Origin: Candidatus Aminicenantota bacterium | GTDB taxonomy: Bacteria > Acidobacteriota > Aminicenantia > Aminicenantales > Aminicenantaceae | NCBI GenBank assembly: GCA_030627155.1 | Contig: DAOUSP010000045.1 | Location: 1 to 8,284, forward strand | Direction of reading: 5' to 3' | Length of the DNA stretch: 8,284 nt | In this document: positions 1 to 5,638 of the stretch, piece after piece | How positions within the stretch are numbered: position 1 is the stretch's first letter | Layout of the letters: every line of letters begins with the position of its first letter | Notes under the pieces: generated by a model | What the model was told of the DNA's origin: nothing | Database searches by the model: none | What the model saw: the letters and a program-made list of their open reading frames with translations, nothing else | Translations under genes and position numbers: made by a program

Positions 1-30
1 AGACAATATAAAAGTAGTTAAGGGGAATTT

Positions 31-54
31 ATGAAGAAAAAATTTATTCTATGA
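31..54 (+). other. 7-codon ORF with good RBS, possible truncated gene start
   Basis: A short open frame encodes MKKKFIL and then stops. It is preceded by AAGGGGA (20-26), five to six bases from the ATG, and by a TATAAA (7-12) that could be a -10 element, although no -35 can be judged at the window edge. The peptide resembles the first residues of a signal peptide. It may therefore be the 5' stump of a lost gene, a leader peptide, or chance. No function is assigned. Confidence 0.2.
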
Positions 55-61
55 TAGGGAT

Positions 62-86
62 GTATATGCGACACAGTCGCATATAC
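62..86. repeat. Perfect palindrome 1 upstream of the RM operon
   Basis: Eleven-base arms GTATATGCGAC (62-72) and GTCGCATATAC (76-86) are perfect reverse complements around a 3-base centre, ACA. The site shares the core CGACAC-N-GTCG with a second palindrome 38 bp downstream. The dyad form and promoter-proximal position suit an operator. A REP-like intergenic palindrome is the main alternative. The protein that might bind it is unknown, and no controller (C) protein gene is visible here. Confidence 0.6.
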
Positions 87-101
87 TCCCAAAACTGAAT
101 G

Positions 102-122
102 ATATCCGACACTGTCGGATAT
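102..122. repeat. Perfect palindrome 2 upstream of the RM operon
   Basis: Ten-base arms ATATCCGACA (102-111) and TGTCGGATAT (113-122) flank a single central C. Aligned over 21 bases, it differs from palindrome 1 at three positions. Two of these (68/106 and 80/118) form a paired G-C to C-G swap that keeps the dyad intact. It lies just upstream of TATATAAAAT (131-140), a possible -10 region for the methyltransferase operon, so a bound protein could block transcription. That role is inferred. Confidence 0.6.
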
Positions 123-130
123 AAACGAGT

Positions 131-140
131 TATATAAAAT
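131..140 (+). promoter_or_regulatory. Possible -10 region for the RM operon
   Basis: TTATATAAAAT includes TATAAA at 133-138. The -35 position would fall at about 110-115 inside palindrome 2 and does not resemble TTGACA. A second perfect TATAAT at 188-193 abuts the Shine-Dalgarno sequence and is too close to the start codon to serve an SD-led mRNA. The assignment is weak and rests mainly on location. Confidence 0.25.
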
Positions 141-206
141 TGGGCTTGGCGGCTTAAGAAAGAATTTAAAAACTAATAAAATAATACTATAATAAGGTGA
201 GTGAAA

Positions 207-1079
207 ATGGCGAAAAAAATAGACATTAACTTTAGAAAAACCTGTTCTTGTCCGGATAATCATATAAATTGTCTTACTGCTAAGGAGTGGATTCGAGGAC
301 AGGTTGCTATTTGGGAGCTATATTACGAAAAGAGAGATATTAGAGATAAAAATATACATCCAGCTGTATTTCCAATCGCTTTACCTAAAAAGTGTATGGA
401 ACTTTTTACTCATAAGGGAGAATTAGTTCTTGATCCTTTTGTCGGTATTGGGACTACTCTTGTTGCGGCACGAGATATAGGAAGGAACGCGGTAGGGTTT
501 GAACTTAACCAAGAATATATCGGTTTTACCAATAAAAGATTTACTCAGGCACAGTTAGACTTTGGAGAGAATACAAAACAAATTGCTGTTTGCGATGACG
601 CAATCAATATTCCAGAATACCTTGATAAAGAAACGGTTTCATTATGTGTTACTTCGCCTCCTTATGCCAACATGTTAAATCACAAAAGATTAAACAAGAG
701 TCTTCGTAGTGATCTTCGTAAGAATAAACACTATAAAGAGGTTCAGCAGTATTCAAATAATCCACGAGATCTCGGCACAATGATGCTTAAAGAATATATA
801 GATGCACTTGCTGAGATTTACAAAGGAATATTGCCACTTTTGAAGCCAAAGGCTCACTGTGTAATTAATGTTAATGATTTGTGGGAAAATAACCACAGAT
901 ATCCAACGCATAGCTATATTATTGAATCTATGGAAAAAGTAGGCTATGAACTCAGAAATATAATTATCTGGGACAAAAGAAATTTAGTAAACAAGGTAGG
1001 TATTTTTGGATGGCCAAGCAATTACATAACTCTTAGCACTACTTTTGAATATATACTTGATTTTTGGAGGAAACCATAA
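207..1079 (+). CDS. Type II DNA methyltransferase, N4-cytosine/N6-adenine class
   Basis: This is an S-adenosylmethionine-dependent DNA methyltransferase that should protect host DNA from the endonuclease encoded immediately downstream. Motifs run in order: HPAVFP (51-56, motif X region), the AdoMet-binding DPFVGIGTT (76-84, motif I), acidic E99 (motif II) and catalytic TSPPY (149-153, motif IV). An SPPY motif is typical of N4-cytosine enzymes, which agrees with the MvaI/BcnI-type partner: known relatives make m4C in CCWGG or CCSGG. The ATG at 207 is chosen because AAGGTGA (194-200) lies six bases upstream. A GTG at 201 has no room for an RBS. Length is 290 residues, normal for the family. The stop codon overlaps the next ATG (TAATG), so the two genes should be translationally coupled. 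The recognition sequence cannot be read from the protein alone. Confidence 0.9.
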   Translation: MAKKIDINFRKTCSCPDNHINCLTAKEWIRGQVAIWELYYEKRDIRDKNIHPAVFPIALPKKCMELFTHKGELVLDPFVGIGTTLVAARDIGRNAVGFELNQEYIGFTNKRFTQAQLDFGENTKQIAVCDDAINIPEYLDKETVSLCVTSPPYANMLNHKRLNKSLRSDLRKNKHYKEVQQYSNNPRDLGTMMLKEYIDALAEIYKGILPLLKPKAHCVINVNDLWENNHRYPTHSYIIESMEKVGYELRNIIIWDKRNLVNKVGIFGWPSNYITLSTTFEYILDFWRKP

Positions 1080-1783
1080 TGAACTTCTACGAATTGATAA
1101 AGAAATTAAAAAGCATAAAAGAAATGGGTTATGTTAAAACTCATAGAACTGGAAATACAGGTATTGGGAAAACATTAGAAGACCTTTTAGGAATCACAGA
1201 AAATAATGTACCTGGTCCAAATGCCGCAATGATTGAACTAAAATCCGCAAGAAAAAATGTTTCAAGCATGCTTACGCTGTTCACAAAATCACCACTTCCA
1301 CCGAGAGCTAATTCTATTCTACTTGAAAAATTTGGTTATGCATCTACAAAGAAACAGGGAACAAAAAGACTAGAAACTACGGTAAATGCTATAAATTACA
1401 ATCAACTTAAAGGAGAACCAGGATTTAAAATAGATATTCAGGAAGACAGGCTAAACTTAATAGACATAAACAGCGAAATTTTAGGATATTGGGATAAAGA
1501 AACACTCAAGAAATCTTTTGAAAAGAAATTACCCAAGTTGCTATATGTAAAAGCTGAAGCAAGAGGTAAAGGATTAGAGGAGGAATTTTGTTTCAATGAA
1601 GCGTGGTTATTAAGTGGCTTCAGTTTTGACAATTTCTTAAAGTTATTGAGCGAGGGAACTATCCTTGTAGATGTACGGATAGGACAATATCCAGATGGAA
1701 GAACTCATGACCATGGAACTGGATTTAGGGTATTTCCGGATAAGTTAGATTTATGTTTCAGTCATCGGGAGAGAATAATATGA
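1079..1783 (+). CDS. MvaI/BcnI-family restriction endonuclease
   Basis: This 234-residue protein resembles the MvaI/BcnI endonucleases, which act as monomers and nick each strand of a short GC-rich site. Recognisable parts are the N-terminal KTHRTGNTGIGKTLEDLLGI (20-39), the active-site stretch GPNAAMIELKS (46-56) with the E53-L-K55 of a PD-(D/E)xK nuclease, LTLFTKSPLPP (65-75), and a C-terminal HDHGTGFRVF block. The ATG at 1079 has GGAGG at 1066-1070, eight bases away. A TTG at 1064 in the same frame overlaps that RBS and is rejected. The gene overlaps the methyltransferase by one base. One oddity is that the position five residues before the catalytic Glu, normally Asp in this fold (Asp50 of MvaI as I recall it), is Asn48 here (AAT codon), so activity may be reduced or lost. 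Confidence 0.85.
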   Translation: MNFYELIKKLKSIKEMGYVKTHRTGNTGIGKTLEDLLGITENNVPGPNAAMIELKSARKNVSSMLTLFTKSPLPPRANSILLEKFGYASTKKQGTKRLETTVNAINYNQLKGEPGFKIDIQEDRLNLIDINSEILGYWDKETLKKSFEKKLPKLLYVKAEARGKGLEEEFCFNEAWLLSGFSFDNFLKLLSEGTILVDVRIGQYPDGRTHDHGTGFRVFPDKLDLCFSHRERII

Positions 1784-2019
1784 ATGCAGAAATAATCGAG
1801 AACAAAATGATAACCGCCAAGCCGAACTCTGCGGTTGCTTCGCAACCTTGCCCTTCGGGTCATATAACAGCGGATAAAAGGCGCAGCTATGCTTCGCCCA
1901 AATTGTCTTCGGCAACTTCTTTTATCCGCAAAACGTTAGGCGGGGAATTTACGAATCTAATATTGAAACAAAAAGGAAATTTCTACCACCTAACGCTAAG
2001 AAAAAAAGCGACTTGCTGA
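1780..2019 (+). CDS. Doubtful 79-codon ORF built largely from a palindromic repeat
   Basis: The ATG (1780) overlaps the endonuclease TGA as ATGA, and GGGAGAG (1768-1774) could act as its RBS, so an annotator may call a third operon gene. From about codon 12 onward, however, the reading frame is simply the translation of hairpin-rich repeat DNA, giving stretches such as ASQPCPSGH and IRKTLGGEF. Peptides of this kind often appear as spurious hypothetical proteins where integron-like repeats occur. The first ten codons may be a real gene start interrupted by the repeat block. I do not assign a function and think this is probably not a protein. Confidence 0.2.
   Translation: MNAEIIENKMITAKPNSAVASQPCPSGHITADKRRSYASPKLSSATSFIRKTLGGEFTNLILKQKGNFYHLTLRKKATC
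1812..1859. repeat. Cluster of small hairpins beside the attC-like site
   Basis: GGTTGC-TTC-GCAACC (1833-1847) is a perfect 6-bp hairpin. CCC-TTC-GGG (1851-1859) follows. AACCGC (1812-1817) can pair with GCGGTT (1831-1836) as a competing fold. Together with the attC-like site this makes almost 130 bases of stacked dyads directly after the RM operon. It could help terminate the operon or be part of the same repeat element. Confidence 0.45.
1864..1941 (+). repeat. attC-like folded recombination site
   Basis: Perfect 11-base arms GCGGATAAAAG (1870-1880) and CTTTTATCCGC (1919-1929) form a stem. Flanking them are TAAC (1865-1868) and GTTAGGC (1935-1941), the latter an exact match to the GTTRRRY core of integron attC sites. 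The 38-base interior holds smaller hairpins, including GGCG/CGCC (1880-1883 with 1895-1898) and TTG/CAA around TCTTCGG. Nested imperfect dyads with TAAC and GTTA at the base are the hallmark of attC sites, but the left core (ATATAAC) is a poor match to RYYYAAC. No integron integrase is in the window. Confidence 0.45.
1934..1995. repeat. Outer imperfect inverted repeat, possible empty cassette
   Basis: CGTTAGG (1934-1940) is an exact reverse complement of CCTAACG (1989-1995), and the pairing continues imperfectly inward to AATTT (1946-1950) with AAATT (1977-1981). ACCTAAC (1988-1994) matches the RYYYAAC core of an attC left end, while GTTAGGC (1935-1941) matches the right core of the preceding site. 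Between them is only about 45 bases with no ORF, as a very small or empty cassette would look. No matching downstream core was found. Confidence 0.3.
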
Positions 2020-2038
2020 AACTCGATAAAATAGTCAA

Positions 2039-2068
2039 GACTTTTTTTACTGTATAGATAAAAAAGTC
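2039..2068. other. AT-rich hairpin after the RM operon
   Basis: GACTTTTTT (2039-2047) pairs perfectly with AAAAAAGTC (2060-2068) over a 12-base loop. The stem is mostly A-T and no T-run follows it, so it is a poor intrinsic terminator. Just before it, AGTC-AA-GACT leads into seven T residues, but its 2-base loop is too tight. A transcription end in this area is plausible but not shown. Confidence 0.25.
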
Positions 2069-2359
2069 ATAAAATCAGATATATAAAAAAACAAATCTAT
2101 TGTTTAACATTTGCTTAATATAAAAATCTTTTAAGAAATATTTAAATGAAGGCAGTATAATGAGGATTCAGAACAAAAAAATCAGGAGTTTTGCTACCCC
2201 ATTTATTTTAATTATATACATTTTGTCAAATAATTGAACGAAATGATATACATTTTGTAAAACAACTAATCGAATTGACTGTAGAGTTTATTTTTATATA
2301 TGTAATTGTCTTTATAGACTTCAATTTTGATTAAAAATTCTTGTAGTGAAATTTGAGCG
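2069..2359. other. AT-rich intergenic stretch without a convincing gene
   Basis: This interval lies between the end of the RM operon and the 3' end of the convergent SEC-C gene. It is very AT-rich. Apart from a 32-bp tandem repeat at 2214-2277, I see only short frames without sequence character, so I assign no gene here. GTCT-TTAT-AGAC around 2310 is a minor 4-bp hairpin that is too weak to call a terminator. Confidence 0.5.
2214..2277. repeat. Tandem 32-bp direct repeat (two units)
   Basis: Units 2214-2245 and 2246-2277 match at 26 of 32 positions by hand alignment. Both open with the identical 13-mer ATATACATTTTGT and both carry CGAA near the end. The 32-bp period is close to three turns of B-DNA, which would place two bound proteins on the same face. 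No gene start lies nearby on either strand, so a regulatory role is uncertain. A short duplication is equally possible. Confidence 0.5.
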
Positions 2360-3823
2360 TTAATTAGTCTTTGGAGGAAGTCCCAATTTCTTTCTCAATC
2401 TATCAAAATTGATTTTAGGTTTATAGGGAGGTATGTTCTCCTGCAGCGATTCAAAATAATCTAAAAGTCTCTTAACCTGGCGTTTTCCCTCTTCAGTTTT
2501 AACGGCCTCCATGGGCGTCTGATTGTTCAACGCGGGAATCCTTGTGCGAATCCATTCCTTTAAGTAGTAGTCCTCGAGATCCTCCTTTAATTTTTTTCTG
2601 ATTTCAGGATTCGAATATAGCTCCTTCTGTTTTTCTTCGAACTTTTTTTTCTCTTCAGTTGTGGGTTTGGGAAAAGAGTCAAGACTTACTGATTCCATCT
2701 TCTCATAGGAGAGAACATCTCCGAGTTTCTGGGTGAGTTTTGTGACGAGCCTTGCTGCACGCTCTATGGAATTTGTCTCGCCGATTAGACGGTCACCTTT
2801 CAGGTAAAGATTTCCAAGAATTATCCTCCTAAATATTTTAGCTTTTCTTTTCTCCTCCTTGAACCATATCCATTCTTTCTGCTTTTCGTCATAGTCAAAT
2901 TCTCTCAATAAAGACAACTTGTGTCTCAACCTTTTTTTCCCCTTAACCCGGAAAAAGATCTTCGAAAAGCTCATTAACTCTCTGTCTGTATTACACAGAA
3001 TTAATTTTTCAGGCGAATCTGTTTTAGTCTCTGAATAGGCAGGAGGAATCTCATCTAAATTCCCAAGAAAAAAATCCATCCAGAAAGGAACAGCTGCTTT
3101 ACAGGATTCTCTAAAAAAGTCCTTTTCGGGAAATTTTTTTCCAGAGAATTTGTTAAGTAGAATACTTTTTTGTTTCTTGACTGCCTCTGTAAAAAAGACT
3201 TTTGTCTCCTGAGGATATATAAAAGGTGGAGTGTAGATATAAGCTCCAGCATGAGAGTCGATGAATCGAAGATACCAAATATCGCCTATTCTTGCCTCTC
3301 TTTCAAAAGGTTCATTGATTCGAAAAACCTGCCATTTTTGTCCGGTTCCCAGTTCGGCAAAAAAAATTCTGTCCTTTTGGATATCTAAAATCTCATAAAA
3401 AGTACAGTAACTATCTGAGAGATATTTCAAATACGTGGGGCCCGGCTCTTTTAATTTTGCGTAGTAAGGCGATTTGATAAACCGTTCGCAAACCGTCTCC
3501 AGGGTTTCACCAAACAGGAAGTCACAATGCAGCCAGCTCATGAATAAACTAAGGGGAATTCCCTCCTCTTTTCCCGGCTTAAATTTCTTCTTATACTCGG
3601 ACTCTGCTTTCCTGAGTTCTTTTCCTTCCTTTTCAAACCGGGCGATTTTTTCAGCATAGAGGGCTACACCCTGGTGAAGAAACAGATAATCATCAAGCGG
3701 TGTTCCAGTCAGCATATCCTCAGGTAAAGAAAAATCTATACTTTCATTTTGACCACAGCATTTTTTATATTTTTTGCCGCTGCCACAAGGGCAGGGCTCG
3801 TTGCGACCGATTTTTTCTCCCAT
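2360..3823 (-). CDS. SEC-C metal-binding motif protein of unknown function
   Basis: The N-terminus carries a complete SEC-C motif: EPCPCGSGKKYKKCC, with Cys11, Cys13, Cys22 and Cys23 in CxCx8CC spacing. This zinc-binding element was first described at the SecA C-terminus and is found in many otherwise unrelated bacterial proteins. The remaining 460 residues are charged, rich in Lys, Glu and aromatics, and have no signal peptide or membrane segment. Near the C-terminus, W424 followed by IPALNNQTPMEAVKT and an EGK...LLDYFE helix resembles the W..P.PALGG.TP motif of MbcA/DUF2384-type domains. AAGGAGG (3830-3836) is five bases from the ATG at 3823 and only two from the one at 3826, so 3823 is preferred (487 residues). 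The function is not known. A nucleic-acid or toxin-antitoxin link would be inference only. Confidence 0.75.
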   Translation of the reverse strand: MGEKIGRNEPCPCGSGKKYKKCCGQNESIDFSLPEDMLTGTPLDDYLFLHQGVALYAEKIARFEKEGKELRKAESEYKKKFKPGKEEGIPLSLFMSWLHCDFLFGETLETVCERFIKSPYYAKLKEPGPTYLKYLSDSYCTFYEILDIQKDRIFFAELGTGQKWQVFRINEPFEREARIGDIWYLRFIDSHAGAYIYTPPFIYPQETKVFFTEAVKKQKSILLNKFSGKKFPEKDFFRESCKAAVPFWMDFFLGNLDEIPPAYSETKTDSPEKLILCNTDRELMSFSKIFFRVKGKKRLRHKLSLLREFDYDEKQKEWIWFKEEKRKAKIFRRIILGNLYLKGDRLIGETNSIERAARLVTKLTQKLGDVLSYEKMESVSLDSFPKPTTEEKKKFEEKQKELYSNPEIRKKLKEDLEDYYLKEWIRTRIPALNNQTPMEAVKTEEGKRQVKRLLDYFESLQENIPPYKPKINFDRLRKKLGLPPKTN

Positions 3824-3858
3824 CATGGCCTCCTTAAGTAAGCTTGGTTAGTCTTATT

Positions 3859-3993
3859 TTATTCATCATCAAAAACATTATCTGAGTGAACTTCCACATC
3901 CCTTCTGATCAGTTCCAGACGTTCATCCTTATCGTTTGCTGAAGGAACAGGTTTTTCAGCTCCATAGAATCCTCTTCTAATGGGTGACCCTAT
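3859..3993 (-). pseudogene. C-terminal remnant of an unidentified gene
   Basis: A 44-codon frame without any ATG, GTG or TTG near its beginning reads with natural protein character. It opens GSPIRRGFYGAEKPVPSAND and closes with an acidic tail HSDNVFDDE before TAA. Its reading frame is cut off by a TAA at 3994-3996, only four bases from the repeat copy at 4000. It ends 35 bases before the SEC-C start, as an upstream operon partner would. The best reading is the tail of a real gene whose 5' part was lost at the repeat junction. The family is not recognised. Confidence 0.4.
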
Positions 3994-3999
3994 TTAATT

Positions 4000-4042
4000 C
4001 CCATGTTTTCTATAAGCGCAGAATATTTTCCACCGAACAATC
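4000..4042 (-). repeat. DUF1464 3'-end repeat, copy 1 (left)
   Basis: This 43-base copy starts CCCATGTTTTC and ends CACCGAACAATC. It matches 6600-6642 with a single difference (C4017 against G6617) and is identical to copy 2 over the 35 bases they share. Read on the minus strand it still encodes LFGGKYSALIENMG, then IK and a TAG stop, with an in-frame stop five codons upstream of that peptide. It is an orphan piece of the coding sequence that is intact only at the right-hand copy. Confidence 0.85.
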
Positions 4043-4090
4043 GTCCCTGTCAAGTCATTTAAAAAATCTTGCGATTGCGGTACACTTGAG

Positions 4091-4119
4091 TTGAAATTTT
4101 TTTCTATTTACATTATATT
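4091..4119 (+). promoter_or_regulatory. Sigma70-like promoter for the AbiE operon
   Basis: TTGAAA (4091-4096) and TATATT (4114-4119) are separated by exactly 17 bases and lie about 40 bases before the toxin start. Transcription would begin near 4126, leaving a leader of about 30 bases. The promoter sits wholly to the right of repeat copy 1, so the module carries its own promoter. AbiEi antitoxins usually repress their own operon, but no clear inverted repeats are seen at this promoter. Confidence 0.5.
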
Positions 4120-4157
4120 TACAACAAAAGACAAAATTGTCCATTTTTGGAAATAAA

Positions 4158-5000
4158 ATGATCTGGCCGGTTTTAAAAGAAAAAGCAAAAGAACAAGGAC
4201 TGCCTCTTACTACTGTTGTTGGGGAAGTCCTTCACCTCGTTGTGCTGGATGTTATTTTTGCTATGACGGGTAGCATGTCCATCTGTTTTCAAGGGGGAAC
4301 GAGCATTCATCTTCTTTATGGAGGATATCGTTATTCGGAGGATTTAGACTTTGCTGGCGAAGGGATTGACCAACAATTGGCCCAAAGTCTTATTAAAAAA
4401 TCCCAATCCGAGATCAAGAAAAGTATCATTCAACTCCTGGGAAATGGAGAATGCCAATGGCATTTTCCATCCGCTTCAGTATCACATCGAATCTATACAT
4501 ATTGGCTGAATTTTCAGCCCCATGGAATGCGACAGAGATTTAGGGTGAAGATTGAATTTGCTTGCTATCCTGTTTATCATACAAAAATCATTGCAGTCAA
4601 ATCTGATTTCGATGTGCTGCAGCGTCGTCCTTTAGTCACCGGATTGACGCTACCCGAGCTGTTGGCCGAAAAAATTACTGCAGTAGCCGGCCGCCCTTAT
4701 GTAAAGGGACGAGATCTCTTTGACCTCTGGTATTTATCCGAAGTCCTTGGCGAAACCGTTGACTTATCCCTTGTTGAGAAAAAATTTCAGGACTACCAAA
4801 TTTCATGGTCGAAATCAGATATGGAAAAAAAGCTTGCAATTATAGGATCGCAAAACTTGGCCGCTGAAATAAAACGTTTCTTGCCCCAACGTTACCGACA
4901 ACAGCTTTCCAAGGATGATTACGCGATTGTTCGTGGCGCAGCATTGGGTCTTATGAATATGGTAAAAGAAATCCTTTTATCAAAGAGGAAGCAAATATGA
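4158..5000 (+). CDS. abiEii: AbiEii/AbiGii-family nucleotidyltransferase toxin
   Basis: This is the toxin of a type IV toxin-antitoxin, phage-abortive system. Family members are DNA polymerase beta-like nucleotidyltransferases, and studied relatives (MenT) modify tRNA 3' ends to stop translation. Diagnostic motifs are all present: GGTS (46-49), R58 and SEDLDF (60-65) for nucleotide and metal binding, KIE (131-133), the AEKITA segment (170-175) and RDLFDLWYL (185-193). At 280 residues it is a normal length. The ATG at 4158 follows GGA (4149-4151) at a good distance. A TTG at 4137 in the same frame lacks an RBS, so the start is only moderately certain. Its TGA overlaps the antitoxin ATG (ATGA), giving coupled translation. 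Catalytic residues look intact, so it should be active. Confidence 0.88.
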   Translation: MIWPVLKEKAKEQGLPLTTVVGEVLHLVVLDVIFAMTGSMSICFQGGTSIHLLYGGYRYSEDLDFAGEGIDQQLAQSLIKKSQSEIKKSIIQLLGNGECQWHFPSASVSHRIYTYWLNFQPHGMRQRFRVKIEFACYPVYHTKIIAVKSDFDVLQRRPLVTGLTLPELLAEKITAVAGRPYVKGRDLFDLWYLSEVLGETVDLSLVEKKFQDYQISWSKSDMEKKLAIIGSQNLAAEIKRFLPQRYRQQLSKDDYAIVRGAALGLMNMVKEILLSKRKQI

Positions 5001-5590
5001 AAAGAGCTTTCACGCAAACAGATTGGACCGAAGTATTACGCAATGGTAAGTCCATTTACAACTTTGTTGAGCTAATGAGAATTTCAAAGTTACCAGTATT
5101 GTCAATGCGCCGGGCAATTCAACGCCTTTTGCGGAAAGGGCTGCTTCTGAAGCTACGCAAAGAACTATATGCTAATCCTTTTGTCGCGCCAAGTTTAGAA
5201 GAGATTGCCGGCGTGCTCTACCCTCCAAGCTACATTTCTCTCGAGTCCGCTCTGTTCATGCATGGTATTTCTGAACAGGCCCCGCATTTATTGACCTGTG
5301 TCTCAATGAATAAAACGAAAACATTTCGTACTGCACTTGGGGAGATTGCCTATTTTCACGTGAAGAGAGAGCTCTTTTTCGGGTACGAAATCACGGATCG
5401 GTTTCCCTTAGCATGGCCCGAAAAGGCTGCTTTGGATTTTGTTTATATCCAGAGGATGAATGGCTTAACACCAGCTTTAGATGAATGGAACTGGAAGAAT
5501 TTGGATGTGGATAGGATGTATTCCTTGGCGACGTCATATCCAAAAACAGTCAGAAACCATATGAAAAAATTTATCTCTCCGCCATCTTGA
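4997..5590 (+). CDS. abiEi: AbiEi-family type IV antitoxin (winged-helix regulator)
   Basis: This 197-residue partner of the preceding toxin matches the AbiEi plan. An N-terminal winged helix-turn-helix (about residues 15-60, including LSMRRAIQRLLRKGLLLKLRK) leads to the ELYANPF wing. The C-terminal antitoxin domain includes the conserved YPPSYISLESALFMHGI and FPLAWPEKAALDFVYI segments. AbiEi proteins neutralise the toxin without stable complex formation and generally repress the operon through the N-terminal domain. The ATG overlaps the toxin TGA, and AGAGGAAG (4984-4991) supplies the RBS. In the best-studied AbiE operons the antitoxin gene comes first; here it is second. The gene ends 49 bases before repeat-derived sequence (5639 onward) and no terminator is evident. 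Confidence 0.85.
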   Translation: MKRAFTQTDWTEVLRNGKSIYNFVELMRISKLPVLSMRRAIQRLLRKGLLLKLRKELYANPFVAPSLEEIAGVLYPPSYISLESALFMHGISEQAPHLLTCVSMNKTKTFRTALGEIAYFHVKRELFFGYEITDRFPLAWPEKAALDFVYIQRMNGLTPALDEWNWKNLDVDRMYSLATSYPKTVRNHMKKFISPPS

Positions 5591-5638
5591 TTAAATCCTA
5601 ATAGACATTTCACTTGCTATTCGCTGAATGTTGTCCAT

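Larger units (their letters stand above)
3827..4157. other. Intergenic region: gene remnant, repeat copy and abiE promoter
   Basis: There is no intact gene between the divergently transcribed SEC-C and AbiE genes. From left to right the interval holds the SEC-C RBS, the C-terminal remnant of a minus-strand gene (3859-3993), the leftmost copy of the DUF1464 3'-end repeat (4000-4042), and a sigma70-like promoter (4091-4119) for the toxin-antitoxin operon. Confidence 0.7.

Noticed and set aside
62..122. C-box operator for an RM controller protein
   Set aside because: The palindromes do not match the GACT...AGTC layout of known C-boxes, and no controller gene is present in the window.
201..206. 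GTG start for the methyltransferase two codons upstream of the ATG
   Set aside because: It overlaps the edge of the Shine-Dalgarno sequence, leaving no spacing. The ATG at 207 has the correct distance.
2160..2237. 25-codon ORF beginning MRIQNKKIRSFATPF
   Set aside because: Only a weak GAAGGC precedes it, it runs into the 32-bp repeat, and its composition is what AT-rich non-coding DNA gives.
4137..4157. TTG start extending the AbiEii toxin by seven residues
   Set aside because: No ribosome binding site lies before it, whereas the ATG at 4158 has GGA at a normal distance. It is still not excluded.
4450..4475. AATGCC-AAT-GGCATT hairpin
   Set aside because: It lies inside the AbiEii reading frame and is a short 6-bp dyad with no sign of function there.
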